64,000 nucleotides of DNA from Fasciolopsis buskii. Lineage: Eukaryota; Platyhelminthes; Trematoda; Plagiorchiida; Fasciolidae. The notes beneath the pieces were generated by a model that ran no database searches, was not told the DNA's origin, and saw nothing but the letters and a program-made list of their open reading frames with translations. Below, piece by piece: positions 47,226 to 57,719 of this stretch; positions within the stretch are counted from its first letter, which is position 1; each line of letters begins with the position of its first letter. The stretch covers positions 119,177 through 183,176 of the forward strand of contig LUCM01003403.1 of assembly GCA_008360955.1 (NCBI GenBank), read 5' to 3'. The position numbers and the translations under genes are program-made.

Positions 47226-50170
47226 TTTGATTCCAGCGACTGATGTTTACCCGTCCTGGATTTTGGTAGCCGATATGAATAAAATGGGTCTATGTCTAAT
47301 CCGTTCTCTTTCATTAACCAGTTGTTCCGTTGTCCAGCATTTCAACAGTTCAGTTCTGTTGGATGCATTTTTTCATGATGACAGCTGCTCATCTGTGTCG
47401 GCGCATGATTGTCCCTTATTTGATAAAACAATGATTCGATTTCATCAATTCTTACCTGTAGAAGTTAGGCGCTACTTTCTAACAAATATGAGCTCACTGA
47501 GGCCGGTGAATTGTCTCCAAGTCCATAAATGTTTAACTCAGACATCCGTCATGGTGTAGGATTGTCTTCTATGCATTATGTATTTTGCGTGTGACTAGGA
47601 CAAAGTTGATCAAGCCAAATTTGTCCGAAACTACAAATCAATTTCGGGGTTATTAAAACTTTTCAGATAAGTTCACTTGTTTATCCATCACGAAATAAAT
47701 TGAAGACAGAAAATGGAAAGCTAAAAGTATCGCAATCCCCCCTTGGGTTGTACTCAGAAGGATCAGGCTAGCACTGAATAGAGTAGCCGCTTCACTGCCG
47801 GGAATATAGGACCACATTTAGGTGTACTCGCTTGGATATTCTGCCCCACCTCATTTGAACTTGGACGAACCTGGAGGCTTGCTCAATATCACGCAACATG
47901 GACAGTGTCACTATTTGCGTTTTAAACACAATCTGTCCTAGTAATGCCGGTCATTTGACTACTAGCTGCTGTTGTGAAAAGCAAAAAGTGGTAGAAGTAA
48001 GTCTTTTTTTATGGATTCGACTCTTTAATCAGTAGTCACTTATGTTTACCATTTCCGCTATCTCCAGAGAAAACAACCAAATCCGGAAGTCAGACATTCT
48101 TTCACTATTTAGAATCAAATTACTTGTACTGGTCTTCCGTGATCAACACTCACTGAACAACGCTTCCACTGGCCAAGTTAGCCTACCGTTATTCATTGAA
48201 TTTCTCATGCGGCCTTTTCGCTCGAGTTATCGATTAATGTAATCGGGTTGAAATCATTGCAGAATTGTTTATCTATGACCGGAGTAATGGATAAGCCGAA
48301 TCAAAATCCACTGCCCTTGCAATTGCCAAGACCGTTGAAGGTTATAGAACACTATTAACTTGCCACGGCAAGCAACTCACTGCTGAGATCCAGGTGAGAT
48401 GACCTTTGGTGAGAAAGAAGAACAAATCGAATGAATTAATTGTCTTCCAAAATGTGTCTTGGTCAAAATAAGCAGCTCTAATTCGTCAGCTCATTTTCAC
48501 CCATTCGGCCAAAGGCGTAACCGTGTAACGCATCACATTGGACAGAATTCTCTACGTTCGCTCCTTGGTTTATGCTGATGCGAAATTGTAATTGATTTTT
48601 TAGTACAACCTAAACGACCGAAATCTCTGGAACCATATCCACTGTGGAAAGAATTCAAAACGATATGGGAAAGTGGATTGAGGAGTGCTAGTTGATTCAG
48701 TCAAATAACAGGGGGTCACAGTTTGAAACATGTTGCTTCCAATTCCGTGTGCAAAGTCCCATTCAGCGATGCCTACTGTGGTTGATGGAGTTAAGCAGGT
48801 AAACCGGAGCTGTTATTGGTTGTGCCGATTTCCGCAGCCAACATCTAACCGTAAGCATTTTATTTTTCCATAGCTCATATATAAACCTAAGAATGACCTT
48901 GTTTTCCATTCTGATCCGAAGGCCGCTCCAAAGTCAGCGAATACGAAGGTCATAGTGTGTTGTTTGTCTAACCCGAAGCATGGGTAATCCTCGACCGACA
49001 ATGAGGTGGTCTGAGTTGGTCTTATGCAAGGTGATGCAAGTTCTGAGCAGATTTCAGGCCAGACGAGTGCTCTGTTCAATGTAAATCAGTACGCATAGAC
49101 ATCCGAGATTTGTAATATTTCTATCCTGGCATTATAATTCGATATTCTTCCATGATATAAGTTTAGTAGTAGTCAAAAATGTCACATTCAGACATTCAGG
49201 ACGGCGGGTGATAGGATATCAAATATAAACAACTGTTGTGTTCCATACGAAAAAGGAGATACCACAGAAAATCTGCAGTGAAGGTAGGAGACCTTTGTCT
49301 TGCAGTGTATATATGTACTTATGCATGAGTTAATATTATTTAACTATCAATCTGACTAAACGTAAGTAATGTTCGTGGCTGGCAACCTTACTTTTTATTT
49401 CAAATCAATGAGAAATTATTTTTTCTCAGTCTAAAAATACCTTCATAATTTCGTATGATTTGATTTCCTTAGAACTTTTGCAATGACACAATGTCCCCGT
49501 GTTTCATTTGGCCATACCCGATTTGATAATGACTACCCATGACCCCTATTCGGCCTCGCGCTAAAATAATATGGACAACTATCTATCTGGACTTTTAAAA
49601 TAGGACTGTTCGTTGTGAAATGGACTGTCGCGACCGGCATATTGTACGCACTCTGATTGACTTGATCTGGCCTAACATTCTTCCTTATTTTTCACCCTGT
49701 TTGGCATTTGGAGTGTCAAAGTGGGGGACGATGTTCGCGAATAGAATTGTATTCATGCAAATTTTCGTACCTCGTCGCCACTTGATTTTCGGGTTCGTCA
49801 GAATTTTCCACCGGCTGTAATGATTGATGATCTGCTATGAATTCCAGGGCCGGGAAGTGGTTCCGAAGAGATGGTCATAAGCAGTTCATTAAATAAGTGT
49901 TACTCCCAGGATAAGCTATTTTATCAAATCATTGGATACTTCTTGTTTTACTCACGAATAGAATGATCATGGGAGTTGTTTTTCTTTTGTTTTCCTTTAT
50001 TCCTCCGTCATTATTAACTGGTCTTTTCCATTTTATATCGGTCATTGTTATGCAGATTCAATGCTTTTCCTGAATTTCGCTCGGACTAACATCGAATTTC
50101 CAAGTAACTTACAGTAGTTCTTTTATCGCATGAATCCACCAAATCCGTCTTTACTGCTCTTATATTTCTC
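47226..50170. other. Stretch with scattered candidate exons only
   Basis: A 135-codon plus frame (47152-47559) overlaps the CR1-like 5' end and continues into flanking DNA (PATDVYPSWILVADMN, LLDAFFHDDSCSSVSAHDC). A pyrimidine-rich acceptor at 48603 (TTGATTTTTTAG) is followed by 29 codons reading QPKRPKSLEPYPLWKEFK and WESGLRSAS, then TGA 48693-48695. A donor AAGCAG|GTAAAC lies at 48799. None can be joined into a model. Confidence 0.35.
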
Positions 50171-50178
50171 TACTGTAG

Positions 50179-50470
50179 CATCTCAATGGGGGAGTCTCAG
50201 AATGATTCCAACAAAGATATCACTAATAATAATATTATTAATACTTCATACAGATTGATCCAAGTTGTACGTTTTATTACGCTCAACATCGATAAAATGA
50301 ATAACACGGAAAAGATATTTTTTCTTGCCCACTTAAAATCGTGCGACTCACTTATCTTGGTGTTATCAGGTGACCCTATCGAATTCGGCGCATTAGCTTC
50401 TTATCCACTGCAGTCCTTTATGGACACCAAGAAGGACCGAAATATTGCTTGGTTTGAGATACGAAAATGA
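50179..50470 (+). CDS. Candidate terminal exon, unidentified
   Basis: A strong splice acceptor (TATATTTCTCTACTGTAG, ending 50178) precedes a 96-codon frame. It reads MGESQNDSNKDITNNN, YRLIQVVRFITLNIDK, NTEKIFFLAHLKSCDSLI and GDPIEFGALASYPLQSFM, then KDRNIAWFEIRK and TGA 50468-50470. Alternating hydrophobic and charged residues look like a folded cytoplasmic protein. The ATG at 50187 could also be a true start. No family was recognised. A SINE follows 240 bases downstream and no AATAAA signal lies between. Confidence 0.4.
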
Positions 50471-50708
50471 AAAATTGGTCAAGTTCCTATGGATGCCATC
50501 TTGATGGTGGCTTGAAAATCATATGTAGAGTAGGTTTTTCAAGGGTTCTGCTCGTGTAAACAAAGGAAAACTGCTCACATAAACTAAAGATCGTTTTGAG
50601 GCCACCAGTTGCTGAAGAATTTGGCTCGACTTTTTAAAATACCCCAGAACATTATTAGGAAGTTAAGCTGAAGCAACATTTTGTTGTCTGGCCTGTCAAT
50701 CTCCTACG

Positions 50709-50895
50709 ACCAGGGATGGTCAAACGGATAAGCTTGTGACGTCTGGACTTGAAGGTCGTGAGTTCGAGTCCTTCCACCGCCGGCCAACTTCTCCACTTGC
50801 CAGCCCTCTGTTGGCCGCAGCCCCCTTCGTGAACATGTGCAATGTTATTTCACTAATAAAGAGAGTAAAAATGAAGATGAAGGAAATAAAAAGAT
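50709..50895 (+). repeat. tRNA-derived SINE
   Basis: Clear internal pol III promoter. Box A TGGTCAAACGGA is at 50717-50728 and box B GAGTTCGAGTCC at 50760-50771, correctly spaced. The unrelated body (GCCAACTTCTCCACTTGCC, CCCTCTGTTGGCCGCAGC) is followed by a TAAAGAGAGTAAAA-type A-rich tail. It shares head and body with the minus-strand copy at 10745-10965. No functional tRNA fold extends past the T arm. Confidence 0.7.
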
Positions 50896-50899
50896 TTAC

Positions 50900-53870
50900 A
50901 ACCGAGATCTTCGTACCGAGCAAAGAAGGGGGAAGAAAAGCACATTTTTCATAGTCCATATCAAACAACTCCGCGCTGTTGAACTAATAACTATTCTATG
51001 AACATCTAGAAGATGAATTGCACCCAGAAATTCCAGTCGCTATTCCTCTAAAAATAATCCTCCCAGTGCCGGAGAGCACAAATCTGTCCCTTGTGCTCCA
51101 AACATCCATCAGTGCCAGCAGATTTACTTCAATTAAACAGTACTTCTTTTTTGATTATAAAAGTCGGAAATCAGTAAGAGCTAGGCGAACGGGGAGGACA
51201 AGAAAGATCAATGACCCCGATGGTAATGTGATGCGCAGTAACGCGTCAATAATATGCGTACAACCGTCCGACTGTTCCATTCCTTGCACTCATCAGACAG
51301 AAATGTCGGCAGATTTTGTTGCACTTTTCGCCAAACTAATTAGGAGGCTACAACTGTATTTTGTGTTTGTCTGTTTGTTTTCGCGTTCGGTTGTTTATGT
51401 TTCTTCGTTGCAACAGCCCTCAGGACACTCCCTCGGAAAAAAAATCCGCTTTGGAATTCGAGGCCAATCAAGTAGATGGGATATGATTACGATGTGATTG
51501 TATTACGTCTGCCAACACCGTGATGACAGGTGGTTGGATCAACAAGTTAATCTTCGATGTTTTCTACATCAGGAACTTCAAATAGTGGTGAGATTATTTA
51601 TTTCCTAAAGAGCAACTATTCCAACGATTGTTTTTGGTGTAAAGTAATGCACAGTGGTATATTTCGTTCCCAGAGCCTTACCGGTTTTTGGATGAACAAA
51701 ACATTGCTCGGACTGGTTATAATGCCCAGTTGCAGGCGCAAGTTGAATTTCCTGCTTTTTCAATCTTCCTCTGTTCAGCGACACTACACTCAGACACGGC
51801 GAATAGGTCAGACGAGATGGATAGATGTACAACCTGTAGGCTGTTCCATTGTTGGATCAGTAAGAGATTGCTCTGTAAATGCACACTAGTACCGTTTTTG
51901 TAGTGCCTTTTTGAAGGATCCTTTTTTGGAAACAATTAACTGGCATTGTTCTTCATCTCTCGACCTACAGAACACACAGGCTTTCAACCAAACGTCAATA
52001 GAACAACGTTTGAGCCGTCTTCGTAAGCTAGCGGTAAAATACGTCTTAGGTACGACTGAACCCTGATCAACAGTCACACTACCTCCTTGCCGGTCAGTGA
52101 AGATGCTTGATTTGTCTTAGTTTAGTGGAGTAGAGTTGCAGTCTAGGCTCCTGATAATTACACGAATTTACCGACCGTGTACCAACTGATCCGTGGTCGT
52201 ACTCTAGTACGAAAATAATCACTAATGCACACGAACTGCGAGAATCATACGCACTAGATGACTAGTCTCAAAATGTCATGAGTGTCTTGATAACTGATCA
52301 GCAGTTTCTATCAAAACCCTGGTTGATCAATGCTGATGTACACAAAGAACACTCTTTCGATTCAGGTAGCGTCGGTCGTCGTTATGTATGACGACTGCTT
52401 GCTGCTCGGTTTATTGTACCACTGTCCGTGCACCGATCAACCTGAATGTTGGACGTGCTTGTTCACCATGGGCCCGCAAACCAAAGGACTTGAACACACA
52501 CATTCTGTGCTGTTGTGTCATAATTTTTGATTCAGGACACTACCGTCTCCGTGTACCGACCACTGGCTTCACATCGCGCTAACAGTACCTGACGCGAAGC
52601 GAAACACCAGGCTGATGTTTGCCAAACTCATTTTCTGGAATGAATAGGCTCATGATTATAGACAAACCCTACATCCAGCTGCAGAAGCTTTGTCTGAACT
52701 GCCAAGAGGGTCGGAAACCAAGTTTTAACCTGAAATCGTGCTACTAAGATTCAGAGTTTTGTAGTCTTCTTTCTATTATCACTTTCTGGGTTCAATGTGG
52801 AGACTAACACAAGGCTTTCATAACCAACATCTGGGATGAGCTTCCAATACTAATGCGGCAAAATAGTTAGGAAAACGTGCCTAGGATTGAACAACTGTCG
52901 ATTATCTTATCAGATCTGGATGAGTTTAATTGGATTTTGAATCAAGAGCTGTTTAAACATTCAGTTTTATGTGGGAATAGTCAGATGAAATCGATTTGTC
53001 TCCAAAATAGTTTAGTGAGCATTTGAACCCCCCATCTCCTCGAATGTGGTCTCGGGTTCACTTCTAAACCATGACTCTATTTTGCAAAATTAAGAAAGTC
53101 ATTTCCGACATTATGTAGTAAACCTCTCGTTGACTGTATCTCGAATTCTGTACCTCTTGTTCTTGCTAGTTCTGGCGGGAACAATCAAGTCAGGTAGAAC
53201 AGAATCTTTTTTACCTGAATAAATGAAAACTGTTTATGTATTTTAACGATCGATGTCTAACTCCATCACCGAAAATTGGTTTCCACACACCGTATTTTTC
53301 TCAATCTGTCGATCGATTAAACCTGAGCGATCACACCCTAAAAGCTTCCAAATAAACCCCAGAACAAACTAGGGGACAAACAAACTGGTTCTTAGTTATT
53401 AATATCCATTCCAGTTGCTTTGTCTCTTGACCCATGTAGTGGATATTGCGATTAAGTATCAGCTGTTTTACTAATATCTATGTAATATTGCATAATTACT
53501 GAATAAAATTCACCCAAATCTTAACATTTAGCACAGTTTCCATGTCATAGATGACGAAACAATTTTTGACTGTTGCTTGTCAAGGCGTTCGATGCCTCAA
53601 ACTTGAATCGTTTCACCTTTCACGGGCGCTTCTATTGAATATCTGACAGCGCACAAATACTAACTGGTGAAATTAGCTCTCATTTCTTGGTGTCCTTTCT
53701 AGCCTAAGGCGATGATGCATGGTCACGCGGCCTTATAGATTATCCGATTCAAGACAATCTTCATGAATTTCACATTGCGCACTGTGAAAAAATCTAGTTG
53801 ACCACCGAAACCAGGGTAGGAGCCGATAGGATCCATATTTTTTCACAATTTAATCAGAATTCACTATTAG
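50900..53870. other. Stretch with no recognisable gene
   Basis: Includes a 159-codon plus frame (51018-51497) of low-specificity composition (SVRARRTGRTRKINDPDG in the middle) and several smaller frames. No domain, RT fragment or RNA gene was recognised. 52.6-53.8 kb has essentially no long frame. Confidence 0.45.
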
Positions 53871-53879
53871 CTCTATCAG

Positions 53880-53965
53880 GCCGTGGATTCGATCGGGACT
53901 CGAACCAGATGCGGCGAAACATGGTCAGCTGAACACTTGGAAGTGTCGATCAACAACAGCACCAC
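53880..53965 (-). repeat. Possible tRNA-like SINE head
   Basis: Read on the minus strand, a box B GGTTCGAGTCCCG (plus about 53898-53910) follows a TTCAGCTGACC segment. Similar spacing to tRNA-derived heads, but box A is weak and no body is shared with other copies. Confidence 0.3.
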
Positions 53966-53969
53966 TCCA

Positions 53970-55255
53970 TAAACTCTTTAGACAAGAGCTGATTTTAGAT
54001 TATGAAGTGTCCGGTCTTGGTGATTTAAAATGAAAGCCATGGCACAATTGAGCAAACATTAATATGCACACAGACATACCTACTAAATGGATTCCTCAAG
54101 GAGTCGGCAGATAGAGGAAGTCGGAATGTACACTCTCAGCCATTCAAAAAGTCTAGTTGGAGATCGAACGATTTAGAAAATGGTCCGCTAATTACTAACA
54201 TTACCACCTTAGGCTGATGCAAAAGTCGTTACCTCACCTCAAAATATTAACTCGTTACGCATTAGAAAGATTGGTGATATGAATGAAAACAGATGACTGT
54301 GAACGGGTGGAACCTGCATGCACTCTGTGACTATTGAATCTAGATGCAATCCATTCTTGGACACATCTAAGTGATAAAAGTTCGTCCATCGGCCAAAAAC
54401 TCGAAGCAGAGTAGAAATTGTATCCAAAGACAAAAGAGAAATCTTGTCGATTCCATTCGTCCTACACCGGTTGGCTGATTCAACGGGCAAGCCGGGCGAG
54501 ATACATTTGAAATGATTCCACTCTCCGAACGCGATTTTGTTTAGTCGCGGCGCACTTTCACGTGGAATTAATAGACAATAAAACCAACCTTGAGCTGGTG
54601 ACAGAAAGCAACGTACTGAGTTGCCAACTTCAGTACTTTACCCTTTACCATCTCACTGCCAATGGTCATAGGTCCGCGATCATTTGGTTTGGCAGAATTC
54701 ACTCGGTATTCTTGATTGTAGTTGGTTCATTGAACATTGTCGTATACTTGGAAACTAATGAATCACGCAGACAACCTGATGAACCGAAGTCCTTTGACTA
54801 CCGACAACGACAGTCACTCATATTACGTGCACATTCGGGTGGATGCTGTACTGTGGGCACCAGTAAACGTGATCAGGTCAAAAGGATGGGTAAAACCTTT
54901 CAGCCATTCGGACTACTTGTCATGCCATAACCTTAGAGCAGGACCGATTGGAGCCTAACACTAACCAGGGTTACGCGTTGCATTATGATGTAGTCTGTTT
55001 GTGGGCTACGGCGCACGGATGTTCGCAGAAATCCATCAGGAACGAGAGCGTACGAAAAGTCTACGAAAAGCGACATTAACTTCTATTGAATACGGGGAGA
55101 GCGAAAATTACCAAAAACTGCTAGAACAGTGCATTCACTTATGTTAAGCGAAAGGTAGTTAGCCACGAAGAAATAAGCAGATAAAACGAGTTGAGATAAT
55201 CATAATAGGAAGATTCCTTAATGATGTGAAAAAATATGAAACACGGTGGAGTGAA
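53970..55255. other. Stretch with no recognisable gene
   Basis: A 122-codon plus frame (54562-54930) has mixed composition and no recognised domain. Otherwise empty. Confidence 0.45.
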
Positions 55256-55259
55256 ACAA

Positions 55260-55500
55260 TTCGCAAAAATAAATGACAGAAAAAGGAAAAGCGAATAAGC
55301 GGCTGGGAAAATAGGAAGGTAAAACAGAATAAAAATAGAAAATGTGGGAAGGAAAAAAGAAAAATAGAAAGGGAGAGAGGAAAGGGCTGACAGGAAAGTG
55401 TCAAATAAACTGAACAAGTTCAGGTACAGAAAGACGGAAGAAATAGTCAAGAAAGCAAGCGGGAAAAATAGACAGGAAGAAAGAATGGCAGACAGAGAGT
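55260..55500 (+). repeat. Purine-rich low-complexity tract
   Basis: About 240 bases strongly enriched in A and G (GGAAAAA, GAAAGGGAGAGAGG), leading straight into the GATA array. Confidence 0.85.
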
Positions 55501-55501
55501 C

Positions 55502-55502
<1 letters not shown>

Positions 55503-55563
<61 letters not shown>

Positions 55564-55575
55564 GGATGGATAGAT

Positions 55576-55613
<38 letters not shown>
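55503..55613. repeat. (GATA)n tetranucleotide array
   Basis: About 27 GATA units with a few GATG/GAAA interruptions. The reverse frames encode meaningless Tyr-Leu-Ser-Ile repeats. Confidence 0.98.
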
Positions 55614-55614
<1 letters not shown>

Positions 55615-55627
55615 AGATATCGATATG

Positions 55628-55628
<1 letters not shown>

Positions 55629-55658
<30 letters not shown>

Positions 55659-55672
55659 TGATATATATATAT
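55629..55672. repeat. (TA)n microsatellite
   Basis: Two TA runs split by TTGA. Confidence 0.95.
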
Positions 55673-55679
55673 ATGTCCA

Positions 55680-56160
55680 TGGATTTATCGACAGATAGAC
55701 TGATACTTGATATTGGTGTATGCATTGATGGATAGAAAGATACATAAACAGATAGGTAGATAAATATGTAGATTGACGCGAGTTTATAGCTAGATAGGCA
55801 TATATATATATATATAGATTGATATATAGGGGATTAAGGAGTTAAATGTATATATAGCAGTATCTCATACGATAGACAGACTGATCAATATTTGGATACT
55901 TAGAGTGACGTCGAGATATTTAATTGACGTGTAGATGGATTGACTGGTTTATCTTTAGTTAAATAGGTAAATGCATTTCTACTTGGATAATAAGGATGAT
56001 AGTTATTTTGCTTGCTATATAGGTAACTAGGTTCATAAATGGACAACGAGATGAATGTAATTGCAAGTAGTTTGATTCACAGATTGGTAGATACATAGAT
56101 GGATGATTAGTTTGATATTTATGTGCTTGTTCGCTAGATAGTTAGATAGATGAAAAAATT
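55680..56160. repeat. Decayed GATA/TAGA-derived zone
   Basis: Diffuse GATAGA, TAGATAG and TATA words with growing divergence away from the core array, as in an old, mutating microsatellite. Confidence 0.75.
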
Positions 56161-57305
56161 AGTTAGGTATTTACTCTCTATTTTGTGCACAAGCAAACCG
56201 ACATAGGCATAACTGAATCAATAGTTTAATCGTTTAATAAAATCATTGATATAATTTTGGTCTAATCTGAACCGTTTTTAGCTGAGTATCTCTTTTGTTA
56301 TACTGTTTGGTTCGCTGCAATATATTTTGATTTATCGCTTATTATATACCCTTGGAAATTCAAAAATTGGTTTCTTCCTGTGCAGTTCTGTATATGTGTA
56401 CCTTAGATTATTTATATCAATTAATTTTTTTTCTTTTCCAAACCTGTAGGCAGTCACCGTTCACGGTGGTTTAGACCAGTGAACTGATATATTGTCCTCG
56501 TGTTTGTACATGCAAGTCGATGACGTTTTAGCAATGACACCACAGCGTCCCTTGTCCAGTGCCTAATGCTGTTCCAGTTTAACTTCTTCAGAGCAAGAAT
56601 TTACGATGGAAAGGAAATCAGTGACGCTTAGAATCCACTGGACTACTTATTGTGTGATCTAAGAGAACTTTCCTCGCACCCAGTCGTTGAAGTCAAGGGT
56701 GTCATTGAATGATTATTGCAATTAACCATCTCCTCCATTAACAGCCCGTTAACTGGTTCACTCGGTGGTGTACTGGTTCGAGGTAAAAAAGGCCTAGTCG
56801 AAAAGGAGAACGGAACTCAAACCCTAAGCATCCCATGTCTTTCTTCAGACGAGCGCAATAATCAATTTTCGGGTGTATTTTAAGCACTAGGTAAGCGATC
56901 GCTCAAGGATAAAGTCCTTCGAAAGAATTTCGATTTTTCGTTGGGCACTTTTTGACCCGCTTGCCTTCTCGTCTAATCTGTACACACATACGCACACGGT
57001 TGGTACCGTGTTGTCTAGGTCAGTCAGGTGCCGGAACATTTGTACAGCACACGTTCCCAGGTGAGCATCTATCGGTAACATTCGACTGAACCCGACTGTT
57101 CATGTTACATCATTCTTGGGACTGCTTTCTAGTATTTGCAAGCAGTCGATGAATGAAATCCTCGAAAAATTTTATCGGACTTGAATTTCGGAGATGTGGA
57201 ACGGGCGATTAGACGACTAGAATGAGTAGAGCTATTAGCCATGTCTCTAAACAAGTCGCCTATTATGTTGAGTGATCAACACATTCACATGTGGAAATTT
57301 TACTC
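56161..57305. other. Stretch with no recognisable gene
   Basis: No frame longer than about 65 codons and no repeat or RNA gene recognised. Confidence 0.5.
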
Positions 57306-57309
57306 ATAA

Positions 57310-57715
57310 GATGATTTGGATTACACTTATCTTCTACACGATGATCTCCTAACGTGTCATTCTCATTTTGCCGCACGATCCGATTGTTGTTCCACAGAGC
57401 CTATAAGTCCTCCCGCCCTCCACCCCAATGCCTTATTTAGCATGCATTCTCTCAAACCGCGACTGTGTTTCAGGCGACTTGCCCAGCAATCTATGTTAAA
57501 TGGTAAAACCACTCGCTTGAAGAATGTTTCTTCCAAATCTTTCGTTTCTTCGTTTTGCCAGACGATATGTTTTCATGTTCATTGTTGGAACTGACTGAAA
57601 CATGACACTTATGTACAAAAAGTTCTATATATGTCAGTAGAGTACGATACAGTGCAATACAGTATAGTAAAGTACAATGCAATGGAATACAGTGCAATCC
57701 AATGCAACACGGTTA
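57310..57715 (+). mobile_element. CR1/Jockey-like element, 3'-terminal fragment (copy 3)
   Basis: Nucleotide homology to copy 1 runs from the late C-terminal coding region into the 3' UTR. Matching words include GATCTC, GTGTTTCAGGCGACTTGCC against GTGTTTCAGCCAGTTTCC, and GACTGAAACATGACA against GACTGAAATACGACA. It ends in a degenerate CAATG/CAATA/AGTAC pentanucleotide tail at about 57640-57712. More diverged than copy 1 and strongly 5' truncated. Confidence 0.75.
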
Positions 57716-57719
57716 ACCC

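Noticed and set aside
55447..55745. Long minus-strand frames made of repeated Ser-Ile-Tyr-Leu
   Set aside because: They are translations of the GATA microsatellite, not proteins.
56450..56475. ACCGTTCACGGTGGT as a flatworm spliced-leader RNA
   Set aside because: No GTAAG-type donor at the correct distance and no Sm-like site downstream.
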